From the NCBI GenBank assembly GCA_022843905.1, contig JALHMT010000061.1, positions 1-34,866 of the forward strand: DNA of 34,866 bases. Direction: 5' to 3'. Under the pieces are notes generated by a model. The model ran no database searches. It was not told the origin of the DNA and worked only from the letters and a program-made list of their open reading frames with translations. How positions within the stretch are numbered: the stretch's first letter is position 1; every line of letters starts with the position of its first letter. A program made the position numbers and the translations under genes. Of this stretch, positions 21,798 through 31,638 are shown piece after piece. Origin of the DNA: Rubrivivax sp. Lineage in GTDB: Bacteria > Pseudomonadota > Gammaproteobacteria > Burkholderiales > Burkholderiaceae_C.

Positions 21798-24700
21798 ATG
21801 AAGATCAAAGAACTGTTCGTCAAGCAGATCGACCGCCCCATCAACGGCGTCATCAAGGCCGACCAACGAGACGACGAAAGCATCTGGCAGGAACTGGACG
21901 AGTACGTCACCACCAAGCAGGTGACCGAGTACCTGCGCCGGTTCTTCGATGCCTACTTGGCCACGGTCGACAACCCGACCGATCCCACCATCGCGGCGCG
22001 CATGGGCGTGTGGGTGTCGGGCTTCTTCGGTTCCGGCAAGTCGCACTTCATCAAGATCCTGTCGTACCTGCTCTCCAACCTGGAAGCCACCCACCCCGGC
22101 AACGGCGAGAAGCGCCGCGCGGCGCAGTTCTTCGAGGCGAAGATCAAGGATCCGCTGCTCATCGGCGACGTGCGTCGTGCCGTGGCCGGCAAGACCGATG
22201 TCATCCTCTTCAACATTGACTCTAAGGCCGATGCCAAGAGCGACCGCGACGCCATCCTGCAAGTTTTCCTGCGCGTGTTCAACGAGATGCAGGGCCTCTC
22301 GGGCGACGCGCCGCACGTCGCCCACATGGAGCGCCATCTCATCTCGAAGGGGAGCTTCGACACGTTCAAGGCGGCCTTCAAGGCCTCCAACGGCAACGAC
22401 TGGGACGCCGAGCGCGACGCGGTGGATTTCCTGCGCGATGACGTGATCGCCGGCCTGAGCGCCGCGCTGAAGATGTCGGCCGAGTCCGCTGGCAAGTGGT
22501 TCGACGATGCCCGCGACACCTACCGCATCAACATCGAAGGCTTCGCCGACCTGGTGCGTGCCTATCTGGACGTCAGGGGCCCCGGCCACCGCATCGTCTT
22601 CCTGGTCGACGAGGTGGGTCAGTTCATCGGCAAGAACACCCAGCTGATGCTGAACCTGCAGACCATCACCGAAGAACTCGGCGTGCGCTGCAAGGGCCGC
22701 GCCTGGGTCATCGTCACCAGCCAGGAAGACATCGACGCCACGCTGGGCGAGGCCAACCAGGCCCGCACCAATGACTTCTCGAAAATCACGGGCCGCTTCC
22801 ACACGCGCCTCTCACTGTCTAGCTCCAACACCGACGAGGTGATCTCGCAGCGCCTGCTGGAGAAGACCCCCGAAGCCAAAGCCGCGCTGTCCGCTGTGTG
22901 GAAGGCCAAGGGCGACATCATCAACAACCAGCTTTCGTTTGCGGACCATGCGGTTGCCTTCAGGCGCTTCAAGGACGCCGACGACTACGCCGCGCACTAC
23001 CCCTTCGCGCCGTACCAGTTCCAACTGCTGCAGAAGGTCTTCGAGTCGATCCGCAAGGTGGGCGCCACCGGCCGCCACCTGGCCCGCGGCGAGCGCTCCA
23101 TGCTCGATGCATTCCAGACCGCTGCCGTCGGCAACGGCGACAAGGACATAGACGCGTTCGTCCCCCTGTACGACTTCTACCCCTCGATCGAGAGCTTCCT
23201 CGATTCATCCGTCAAACGCGCCATCGACCAGGCCGGCGAGAACCCGGCACTAGAGCCCTGGGACATCAAGCTCCTGCGGGCGCTGTTCCTGATCCGCTAC
23301 GCAGATGCAGTCAAAGCCACGGTGGACAACCTGGCCACCCTGTGCCTTGACCGGGTGGATGCCGACAAACTGGCCTTGAAGCGGCAGATCCAGGAGAGCC
23401 TGGCACGTCTGGAACGGCAGAACCTCGTCAGCCGCAATGGTGACCTCTGGTTCTTCCTCACCAATGAAGAGCGCGACGTATCGCAAGAGATCAAGTCGGT
23501 CGACATCTCGTCGGCCGAGGTCTCGCGCCTGGTTTCCGAGCTGATCTTCGACGAGGTGCTGGGCGGACAGACCAAGGTGCGCCACCGCGACACCAAGACC
23601 GACTACGAATTCAACCGCCTTCTCGACGGCGCGCCCTGGCGGCAGGCCAACCAGCAGCTGACGCTGGAAGTGCTGTCGCCCGTCGGTGGTGATTACGAAC
23701 TGATGACCGAAGCCAAATGCATCGGGCGCAGCGCCGAGGGCGCCGGCCGCGCCATCCTGCGCATGGCCAACGATGCCCGCGTGGACGTGGAGCTGCGCAC
23801 CTACGTGCAGATCGAGAAGTACATCAGCGGCCCGAAGACCGACGCGGCCACGCCATCGCTCAAGCGCATCCTGCTGGACCGCAAAGACGAGAACCGCGAG
23901 CGCAAGACCCGCATCCTGGCCCAGCTGGCCGACCTGCTGAGCCGCGGCGACTTCTACGCCCTGGGCCAGAAGTTGACGCTCAAGCCGCAAGGCCCCTCGG
24001 TGATCTTGGACGAGGCACTGAACTACCTAGTTTCCAACACCTACTCCAAGCTCGGCTACATCAAGGTGCGCCAAGTCGACCCAGCGGCCGAGATTCGCGC
24101 CGTGCTGGCGTCGGACACACACGGCCAGTACAAGATCGCGCTCGATGGCGAAGACGGAAACGCCCTCGCCATCGGCGAAATGCGCCAGTACCTCACCGTG
24201 GCGGCCGGCACCAGCCGCGTGCTGCTTTCCGACGTAGTGGACCGCTTTGCTGGCGCGCCGTGGGGCTGGCGGCCCGAGCTGGAAACGGTGCTGTTGATCG
24301 CCCGGCTATTCATGGCCGGCGAGATCAAGCTGGTGATGGAGGGATCCGATCTCGACCCGAAGTCTGCGGCCGAGGCGCTCACCAAGGCTGCGCGCTTCAA
24401 GCAGGTGTCCATCCTCAAGCGCAAGACGGCCGATGCCGGCACCCGCGCCAAGGCCCGCGACCTGCACCGGGAGATCTTCTCACTGCAGCCGCCGGATGAC
24501 GAAGACGGCCTGGTGGCCGCCTTCCGCGACAACCTGGGCCAACGCAAGGCCGAGTTGGAGCGCGCCAAGCTCAAGGCGGAGCAGAAGCACTACCCGGGTG
24601 CCGCCGAGGTGGCCAAGGCACTCCAGGCGATCGATCGGCAACTGGCGATCCGTGACCCCTTCGAGTTCTTGAACGCCATGCTGTCGTCGCGTGACGACTG

Positions 24701-25421
24701 GCTGGACCTGGCCGAAGACACGCACGACGTGCTGAGCTTCTACAAGACGCAGGCGCCCGTGTGGGCGCGCATGCTCGATGGGCTGGTCAGCTTTGCCGAC
24801 AACCGCGAAGCGCTAGTCAAGGACACGGCATCGGCCCAGCCGCTGGCCGACCTGGAGGCCATCCGCGCCAACCCAAGGCCGTACTCGCAGGTCAACCGCA
24901 TCGAAGCCCTGCTCTCGGCCGTGGAGAAGGTCAACGAGGCCCTGGCCAGCGAGCGGCGCGAGAAGGCGCTCCTCTCCATCGACGCCAAGATCAATGAAGC
25001 CACCCAGACCCTGGATGGCGCTCAGGCCGAGCCCGCGGTGCGCAACGCTGCACTGCGCCCGCTGCAAGAGCTGAAGGCGCAGCTAGCGGGCCTGGTCAGC
25101 ATCCCACGCATCATGTTCCTGCAGCAGCGTGCCGGTGAGCTGCTGGACGAAGCGATGGACAAGATCGCCGCGGCCGTCGCAGCGGCGGCCAAGGCCAAGG
25201 CCGCGGTCAGGCCTGCACCGACGCCCACGCCGGGTGGCACCCCCACGCCCCCACCACCGCCTGCGCCGCCGGCCGCCAAGCCGATCCGCGTGGTGCGCAC
25301 GGCGGACCTAAACGCCAAGACCTACCTGGAAACCGAGCAAGACGTGGACGACTACATGGCCAAGCTGCGCGCCGAGCTAATGGCCGCCATCGCAGCCGGC
25401 CATCGCGCCCGCATCCAGTAA
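21798..25421 (+). CDS. brxC: BREX protein BrxC, large P-loop ATPase
   Basis: This 1207-residue protein has Walker A GFFGSGKS at 75-82 and Walker B IVFLVDEVGQ at 266-275, as in BrxC/PglY (DUF499-type) ATPases. The N-terminus (KIKELFVKQIDRPINGVIKADQ) is diagnostic for the family. A winged-helix-like region and long helical stretches follow. Near residues 1139-1162 a Pro/Thr-rich linker leads to a final helical unit of about 45 residues (TADLNAKTYLETEQDVDDYM). BrxC is essential for BREX defence and likely couples ATP hydrolysis to assembly of the modification or exclusion complex. A GAGGGAG ribosome site precedes ATG 21798. Length is normal for the family and no frameshift is seen. Confidence 0.95.
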   Translation: MKIKELFVKQIDRPINGVIKADQRDDESIWQELDEYVTTKQVTEYLRRFFDAYLATVDNPTDPTIAARMGVWVSGFFGSGKSHFIKILSYLLSNLEATHPGNGEKRRAAQFFEAKIKDPLLIGDVRRAVAGKTDVILFNIDSKADAKSDRDAILQVFLRVFNEMQGLSGDAPHVAHMERHLISKGSFDTFKAAFKASNGNDWDAERDAVDFLRDDVIAGLSAALKMSAESAGKWFDDARDTYRINIEGFADLVRAYLDVRGPGHRIVFLVDEVGQFIGKNTQLMLNLQTITEELGVRCKGRAWVIVTSQEDIDATLGEANQARTNDFSKITGRFHTRLSLSSSNTDEVISQRLLEKTPEAKAALSAVWKAKGDIINNQLSFADHAVAFRRFKDADDYAAHYPFAPYQFQLLQKVFESIRKVGATGRHLARGERSMLDAFQTAAVGNGDKDIDAFVPLYDFYPSIESFLDSSVKRAIDQAGENPALEPWDIKLLRALFLIRYADAVKATVDNLATLCLDRVDADKLALKRQIQESLARLERQNLVSRNGDLWFFLTNEERDVSQEIKSVDISSAEVSRLVSELIFDEVLGGQTKVRHRDTKTDYEFNRLLDGAPWRQANQQLTLEVLSPVGGDYELMTEAKCIGRSAEGAGRAILRMANDARVDVELRTYVQIEKYISGPKTDAATPSLKRILLDRKDENRERKTRILAQLADLLSRGDFYALGQKLTLKPQGPSVILDEALNYLVSNTYSKLGYIKVRQVDPAAEIRAVLASDTHGQYKIALDGEDGNALAIGEMRQYLTVAAGTSRVLLSDVVDRFAGAPWGWRPELETVLLIARLFMAGEIKLVMEGSDLDPKSAAEALTKAARFKQVSILKRKTADAGTRAKARDLHREIFSLQPPDDEDGLVAAFRDNLGQRKAELERAKLKAEQKHYPGAAEVAKALQAIDRQLAIRDPFEFLNAMLSSRDDWLDLAEDTHDVLSFYKTQAPVWARMLDGLVSFADNREALVKDTASAQPLADLEAIRANPRPYSQVNRIEALLSAVEKVNEALASERREKALLSIDAKINEATQTLDGAQAEPAVRNAALRPLQELKAQLAGLVSIPRIMFLQQRAGELLDEAMDKIAAAVAAAAKAKAAVRPAPTPTPGGTPTPPPPPAPPAAKPIRVVRTADLNAKTYLETEQDVDDYMAKLRAELMAAIAAGHRARIQ

Positions 25422-25479
25422 GTGCTCCAGCTAAATCGCGCGAGCAGAACAAGACTGAGACCGATTTCCAGGGAAAGAC

Positions 25480-28400
25480 ATGAACAAGGCCAACCTCAAG
25501 AGCTACGCCCCCAAGGCCCGGCTTGACTTCATCAAGGCGGTGACCGAGCGCGCCAACGTGCTGGGCATCTCAGCCGCCGGTGTGGTGCCGGCCGAAGTGC
25601 GGGGCGACGTGGCCTTGATCGACGGCCGCGAGTGGCCCGCCAAGGTGGCTGGCCAACGCGACGAACTCATCGCCCGCATCAAGCGACATGGCTTCGAGCA
25701 GACCATGGACGAGGTGGCCTACACCTGGTTCAACCGCTTCGCGGCGCTGCGCTACATGGAAATCCACGACTACCTGGGCCACGGCTGGCGCGTGCTGTCA
25801 AGCCGTGACGGCGGCCTGCCCGAGATCCTTCGCCACGCCAGCGAGGTGACGCTGCCGGGCCTGAACGCCGACCGTGCCCGCGATATGCAGCTGGCGGGCA
25901 ACCAGGACAACGAGCTCTACAAGCTACTGTTGGTCGCCCAGTGCAATGAGCTGTCGCGGGTGATGCCCTTCCTGTTCGAGCGCATCGACGACGAGACCGA
26001 GCTGCTGCTGCCCGAAAACCTGCTGCGCACCGACTCCATCGTGGCCAAGCTGGTCGAACAGGTGCCAGAAGATGACTGGCAAGAGATCGAGGTCATTGGC
26101 TGGCTGTACCAGTTCTACATCAGCGAGAAGAAGGACCAGGTCATCGGCAAGGTGGTGAAGAGCGAGGACATCCCCGCCGCCACCCAGCTGTTCACGCCCA
26201 ACTGGATCGTGCAGTACCTGGTGCAAAACAGCGTCGGCCGGCTGTGGCTGATGGCCAACCCCACCAGCACGCTGGCCAGCCAGTGGCCGTACTACATTCA
26301 GCCGGCGGAGCAAAGGCCGGAGGTGCAGGCGCAGGTGGACGCGTTGATCCAGACTCGGATCCGCGAGGACGGCGAGACGCTGAACCCCGAGACGATCACG
26401 GTGCTGGACCCCGCCTGCGGAAGCGGACACATCTTGGTGGTGGCGTACGACGTGCTGAAGGCCATCTACCTGGAGCGCGGTTATCAGGCCCGCGCCATTC
26501 CTCGCCTGATCCTAGAGAAGAACCTCTACGGCTTGGACATTGATGACCGAGCGGCGCAACTCGCCGCCTTCGCGTTGCTTATGAAGGCTCGCGCAGACGA
26601 TCGCCGGCTCTTCAATGAACCGCCCAAGCTGAATGTGCTGAGCCTGCAGGAATCCAAAGGCCTGGACTACGAAGAAATTGCCACCCACCTAGCGCCGTTC
26701 GGCTTGCGGCGCGAGTCGCTCAGGGTGCTGTTCGACACGTTCGCGCAAGCCAAGACCTTTGGCTCGTTGATCCAGATACCTGCGGTACTTTGCGGGCAGC
26801 TCGGATCAATGACGGCAGGTGTGCAGAAGGGATTGCAGGACGGTGACCTATACGCCCAGCAAGCGGCCAAGGATGCTTTGGCGCTCATTTGGCAGGCCCT
26901 TGTGCTCGCGATGCAGTTTGACGCGGTCGTTGCGAACCCTCCCTATATGGGAAATAAGTTCTTCACGCCTGCGCTCAAGTCCTACGTAGCAAGCAATTTC
27001 GAGTTCGCTAAGGGCGACCTATATACCTGCTTTATGGCAAGAGGTTGTGACCTTGCTAAGGAAGGTGGTCGCGTGGCAACCATCACCATCCCGAACTGGA
27101 TGTTTCTATCGACTTTCGAAGAATTGCGCGGAAAGCTGCTAAATGACTCCACCATTGAAACCTTCCTACACAATGGTAGAGGTGTATTCGGATCTGACTT
27201 CGGAAGCTGCGCATTTTCCATAGTTAAGGGAAGATATTCAAACTATAAAGGGCGCTACAAGCGACTGTTCGATAAGCAGGGTAGCGTGGCTTCAAACGAA
27301 GAGCTGGAATCGAGATTCCATACCGTACGCCCCTTCGAGGCAGTCGCTGAAAACTTCGAAAAGATCCCCGGCAGCCCAATCGCATACTGGGCTAGCGATG
27401 CCGTAGTTCGATCGTTCCAAGAGGGTAAGTATCTTGGAGTAGTCGCCGAAACCAGAAAAGGGATGGGCACTGGCGACAACGCAAGATTCGTTAGGTATTG
27501 GCACGAAGTCAGCAGCTCGAGGCTTCACCTAAAATGCGCCTCGCGCGAAGAGGCGTCTTCTAGCGGAAAGCGCTGGTTCCCGTACAACGATGGTGGCGCC
27601 TACAGAAAATGGTACGGCAACAATGAAATGGTGGTCAATTGGGAGAGCGACGGCGCCGAAGCGAAGGAGAACGCAACCATTAAGAATGATGGTGGTCATT
27701 GGTCGAGATATCTCGTAAGTCTTGATTACTTCTTCCGGCCGGGAATAACTTGGACGGCGATTTCGTCTTCAAGGTTCTCTGCGAGGCAGTTTGAGCGTGG
27801 GTACCTTTTCTCTAGCGCTGGGATGTGTCTTTTTTCAGATCTAGATAAGAGGAGTGTTCATCTTGGACTTCTCAACTCCAATGTGGCCAGCCACCTACTA
27901 ACCTTTCTGTCGCCTACGGTCAACTATGGCGCTGGAGAGATTGGGAGGCTTCCAGTGCCTGCTTTCATCGATTCCGAAGCTACAAACAAGATCGTCGCCC
28001 AAGCGGTGGAACTGGCGAAGGAAGACTGGGACAGTCAAGAGACGTCTTGGGATTTCGAGGGTCTTAGGATGGTTGTGGCAGAGAACACACAGAATCTACT
28101 CGAGAAGGCCTGGCTTAAGGACCGAGACCATAGAAATGCAATTGCACTCAGACTCAAGGAGCTTGAGGAGGCCAATAACAGAGTCTTTATCACGGCATAC
28201 AACCTCCAGAATGACTTGGAGCCCAGCGTTCCCGATGATCAGATCGCAGTCACAAGGCCGGAGCGGGAGCACGACTGTCTTCGCCTCATTTCCTACGCGA
28301 TCGGCTGCGTCTTGGGTCGCTACAGCTTGGACGAACCGGGGCTGATTTACGCCCGCGCAGGTAACGCTGGCTTCGACGCCAACCGCTATTCTGGGAAACT

Positions 28401-29019
28401 CGCGGTCGATGACGACGGCATCGTGCCTAACACCGGCGAGCACTGGTTCGAAGACGACGTCGCCAACCGAGTGCGTGAATTCCTATCCGCCGTTTGGGGC
28501 ACCAATACGTTAGTGGAGAACCTGGCATGGCTAGCTGAAAGCATAGGAAAAAAGGGACAGGAAACTTCGGACGAAACCATCCGGCGCTACTTGGCCGATA
28601 GGTTCTTCAAGGACCACTTGCAGACCTACAAGAGGCGCCCGATCTACTGGCTTTTCTCCAGCGGCAAACTAGGTGCCTTCCAAGCACTGGTCTATTTGCA
28701 TCGGTACAACGAGGGCACTCTGGCACGCATGCGGTCCGAGTACGTGTTGAAACTCATCCCAAAGATGGCGTCGCGCCTGGACACGCTGGACAAGGACGTG
28801 GCGGAGTCCACGTCGGCAGCAGCTCGCGCCAAGCTGCAAAAGCAGATCGAGCTTCTGCGCAAGAAGCAGATTGAACTGTTGGCCTTCGAAGAAAAGCTCC
28901 GCCACTATGCCGACATGCGCATCACGCTGGACCTGGACGACGGCGTGAAGACGAATTACGCCAAGTTCGGCGACTTGGTTGCCGAGTCCAAGGCCATTAC
29001 CGGCGGCAGCGATGAGTAA
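25480..29019 (+). CDS. pglX: BREX adenine-specific DNA methyltransferase PglX
   Basis: The product has 1179 residues. Methyltransferase motif I is VLDPACGSGH at 308-317 (AdoMet binding) and motif IV is NPPY at 486-489 (catalytic), the N6-adenine gamma-type order. The N-terminal 300 residues form the family-specific helical domain (QLFTPNWIVQYLVQNS just before motif I). The C-terminal half carries target recognition, with a coiled-coil near the end (AAARAKLQKQIELLRKKQIELLAFEEKL). PglX marks host DNA at an asymmetric site, so unmarked phage DNA is attacked. From about 26.7 to 28.6 kb base composition drops sharply compared with the flanks, a sign of exchange of the specificity region. Its stop lies inside the start of pglZ (8-base overlap). 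Confidence 0.96.
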   Translation: MNKANLKSYAPKARLDFIKAVTERANVLGISAAGVVPAEVRGDVALIDGREWPAKVAGQRDELIARIKRHGFEQTMDEVAYTWFNRFAALRYMEIHDYLGHGWRVLSSRDGGLPEILRHASEVTLPGLNADRARDMQLAGNQDNELYKLLLVAQCNELSRVMPFLFERIDDETELLLPENLLRTDSIVAKLVEQVPEDDWQEIEVIGWLYQFYISEKKDQVIGKVVKSEDIPAATQLFTPNWIVQYLVQNSVGRLWLMANPTSTLASQWPYYIQPAEQRPEVQAQVDALIQTRIREDGETLNPETITVLDPACGSGHILVVAYDVLKAIYLERGYQARAIPRLILEKNLYGLDIDDRAAQLAAFALLMKARADDRRLFNEPPKLNVLSLQESKGLDYEEIATHLAPFGLRRESLRVLFDTFAQAKTFGSLIQIPAVLCGQLGSMTAGVQKGLQDGDLYAQQAAKDALALIWQALVLAMQFDAVVANPPYMGNKFFTPALKSYVASNFEFAKGDLYTCFMARGCDLAKEGGRVATITIPNWMFLSTFEELRGKLLNDSTIETFLHNGRGVFGSDFGSCAFSIVKGRYSNYKGRYKRLFDKQGSVASNEELESRFHTVRPFEAVAENFEKIPGSPIAYWASDAVVRSFQEGKYLGVVAETRKGMGTGDNARFVRYWHEVSSSRLHLKCASREEASSSGKRWFPYNDGGAYRKWYGNNEMVVNWESDGAEAKENATIKNDGGHWSRYLVSLDYFFRPGITWTAISSSRFSARQFERGYLFSSAGMCLFSDLDKRSVHLGLLNSNVASHLLTFLSPTVNYGAGEIGRLPVPAFIDSEATNKIVAQAVELAKEDWDSQETSWDFEGLRMVVAENTQNLLEKAWLKDRDHRNAIALRLKELEEANNRVFITAYNLQNDLEPSVPDDQIAVTRPEREHDCLRLISYAIGCVLGRYSLDEPGLIYARAGNAGFDANRYSGKLAVDDDGIVPNTGEHWFEDDVANRVREFLSAVWGTNTLVENLAWLAESIGKKGQETSDETIRRYLADRFFKDHLQTYKRRPIYWLFSSGKLGAFQALVYLHRYNEGTLARMRSEYVLKLIPKMASRLDTLDKDVAESTSAAARAKLQKQIELLRKKQIELLAFEEKLRHYADMRITLDLDDGVKTNYAKFGDLVAESKAITGGSDE

Positions 29020-31630
29020 TGCGCCAGTGTTCCTGCCGGCCTTGACTCGACTGTTCCAGGAGGGCCATGCCCTGGTCTTCTGGAACGACGCAAGCGGCGA
29101 GTTTGCTGCGCAAGTCGATGTCATCGGCATCGAGGGCGTGCAGGTCGTGCGGCTGGATCGCACACCAGCGCTGCAAGCCAAGATCTTGATCGAGCGGCAG
29201 GTCGGCGCTCGCTGGCTGATCTATGCGCCGTTCGACGAGCCCGAGCCCGCGCAGGACTGGCTTCTGGACGCGCGGCTGCGCGGCAAGCCCTTCAGCGCAG
29301 ACACGGCATCGATCCAGCTGGAGGAACTGGGCCTGAACACGCGGTCGCTGCGAGACCACCTAAAACTTCGAGCCAAGTTCCTGCGGGCACGCGACCGCTT
29401 CGATCGCGTCAAGCGCTGGATTCAACCGGCCGACACGGCCGATGATCTGGACCGCAAGATGATTGCGGCCGTCGCCCGTGCAGAGACGGCCGATCCCACT
29501 GCCGTTCTGCTCAAGGCCTTTTCCGCACTGGTGGCAGAGGGCAGTGACCTCGGTGCCCGACCCAAGATGTTGGACGAGCTGGCCAGCTTCGACCTGGAGC
29601 AGGCCTTCTGGGCGATAGCAGAGCGTGAGCTGGGCTACCGCGAATCCGGCGACGAGCCACCGAGCCTTCGCGGCCTGCTCTACCGCCTGTTCGCCACCGA
29701 CTTCTGCAGTAGCGTGCGCGGCGTGCAGGCGTCGCTGGCGCACTTCGTGATCGCCGAACGTGTCAAGGCGGCGAACGCCTCCGTGTTCGCCAGCCGTTGG
29801 CGCACCGACATGGCCAACTACCGCAGCTACGACGTGCTGTCAGGCTGGGTGGCTGACGAGTTGAAGATCGGCAGCATCCTGGGCCCCATGCAGGCCGAAG
29901 AGTTGGCGGATGCGATGACCTTCGAGGCCATTGAGAAGCGGGTGATCGGCGACCTGAAGGCCCGCATCATCGCCGGCGGCGGCGCCAACATGGACTCGGT
30001 GCGCGACCTCATCGCGCGGCGGCGTGACGGACACTGGGCCAACCCGCTTCTGGCCGGAGCGAACGACGCTACTCGCGCGTTGGCCGCCAGCTACGACGCA
30101 CTGGAGGCGGCGGCCGGCTTCTTCGAACTGCAGGCCAAGCACCTGCAGGGCTTCAGCTTCGCGGACGCGGGCACTGCGTTCCAGGCCTATCGGACCGAGC
30201 TGTTCCGCTTCGACCAGCTTTACCGATGGTTCATGCGGGCGTCAGAGACGGTGGAGCCCATGGGCTGGTCTCTGCTGCACGAACTGCGCGACCGCATGGA
30301 AGACGCGTACTCGGGCTGGTTCATCGGCCAACTCGCCTCGGCTTGGGGGGCGGTAGTGGAAGGACCGGCCGGTTTGCTGGCGAAGTGGAAGCTCGACGAG
30401 GTCGTCAACCAGCAGCAGTTCTTCGCCCGCCATGTGGCGCCTGCCTTTGATGGCGGAGCCAAGCGGGTGTTCGTGGTCATCTCCGATGCCTTCCGCTTCG
30501 AGGCGGCAGCCGAACTGGTGGATGAGTTGAACAGCCGCAGCCGGGTGAAGGCCCGCCTTGAGGCCATGTTGGGCGTGCTGCCCAGCTACACGGCTCTGGG
30601 CATGGCCAGCCTGCTGCCGCACCAGCGCCTGGCCTACAAGGGCAATGCCTCGCTGGACGTGACTGTGGATGGCCAGCCGTCGTCCACCCTGGAGCAGCGC
30701 TCGGCCATCCTGGCGGCACAGGTCGGTGTGGCCATCGGACGCGACGCCCTCATGGAGAAGGGCAAGGAGAAGGGCCGCGAGTTCGTCAAGCCGTACAAGG
30801 TGGTCTACGTCTATCACGACCTCATCGACATGATCGGTGACAAGCGCGGGTCCGAGACCAAGACTTTCGAGGCCACGGCAAACGCCATCAAGGAATTGTC
30901 GGAGCTGGTGAGCTTCATCGTCAACAACTTGAACGGCTCCACCATCCTTGTCACGGCTGACCATGGATTCCTATACCAGGAGTCAGCACTGGATGAGGCC
31001 GATCGCCATGCAGTGGATGGTGAGATGGCCGGCGTGCTGAAGCCGAAGAAGCGATACATCCTGGGGCGCGGCATGCCGAGGCTTCAGAACGCATGGGCCG
31101 GTAGTACTTCGACAACCGCGGGCACAGATGAGGGTGTGGGTAGCCTTGACTTCTTGGTGCCCAAGGGGTCAGGTCGCTTTCACTTTGTTGGGGGAGCTCG
31201 CTTTGTGCATGGCAGCGCCATGCCACAAGAGATCGTAGTGCCGGTGGTCGTGGTGAAGGAAAGCGACACCGAGAAGGCAAAGACCCGGCTGGTTGAAGTG
31301 AGCCTGCTTGGGTCCAGCAACAAGGTGGTCACCAACAAGCAGCGCTTCGAGTTCATCCAGACGGAGGCAGTGTCTGAGCGTGTGCTGCCGGTGACGTTGC
31401 TGCTGTGCATCCGTGACGGCGATCGGTCCGTCAGCGATGAGCAGATCCTGACCTTCGACAGCACCTCGCCGATGCTTGACGAGCGGAAGCGCTCTGTGAT
31501 GCTGACTCTGGCCGCGGGGAACTACGACCGGACCAAGGACTACTTCCTGGTCGCACGGGACGCGAAAACCAAGGCCGAGGCCTGGCGTGCGCCTCTGCGC
31601 ATCGATCTGGCTTTCAGCAATGACTTTTAA
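29012..31630 (+). CDS. pglZ: BREX alkaline-phosphatase-like protein PglZ
   Basis: The product has 872 residues from ATG 29012, which overlaps the pglX end; a longer frame is possible but would run further into pglX. The N-terminus (FLPALTRLFQEGHALVFWNDASGEF) is typical. The PglZ domain shows metal-site motifs of the alkaline phosphatase superfamily: ISDAFRFE with D492, a candidate nucleophile T527 in PSYTALGM, and ADHG at 649-652 with D650 and H651. PglZ is essential in BREX. It is thought to be a metal-dependent phosphodiesterase or nuclease acting with PglX. brxL begins eight bases after the stop. Confidence 0.95.
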   Translation: MSNAPVFLPALTRLFQEGHALVFWNDASGEFAAQVDVIGIEGVQVVRLDRTPALQAKILIERQVGARWLIYAPFDEPEPAQDWLLDARLRGKPFSADTASIQLEELGLNTRSLRDHLKLRAKFLRARDRFDRVKRWIQPADTADDLDRKMIAAVARAETADPTAVLLKAFSALVAEGSDLGARPKMLDELASFDLEQAFWAIAERELGYRESGDEPPSLRGLLYRLFATDFCSSVRGVQASLAHFVIAERVKAANASVFASRWRTDMANYRSYDVLSGWVADELKIGSILGPMQAEELADAMTFEAIEKRVIGDLKARIIAGGGANMDSVRDLIARRRDGHWANPLLAGANDATRALAASYDALEAAAGFFELQAKHLQGFSFADAGTAFQAYRTELFRFDQLYRWFMRASETVEPMGWSLLHELRDRMEDAYSGWFIGQLASAWGAVVEGPAGLLAKWKLDEVVNQQQFFARHVAPAFDGGAKRVFVVISDAFRFEAAAELVDELNSRSRVKARLEAMLGVLPSYTALGMASLLPHQRLAYKGNASLDVTVDGQPSSTLEQRSAILAAQVGVAIGRDALMEKGKEKGREFVKPYKVVYVYHDLIDMIGDKRGSETKTFEATANAIKELSELVSFIVNNLNGSTILVTADHGFLYQESALDEADRHAVDGEMAGVLKPKKRYILGRGMPRLQNAWAGSTSTTAGTDEGVGSLDFLVPKGSGRFHFVGGARFVHGSAMPQEIVVPVVVVKESDTEKAKTRLVEVSLLGSSNKVVTNKQRFEFIQTEAVSERVLPVTLLLCIRDGDRSVSDEQILTFDSTSPMLDERKRSVMLTLAAGNYDRTKDYFLVARDAKTKAEAWRAPLRIDLAFSNDF

Positions 31631-31638
31631 GGGCCAAC

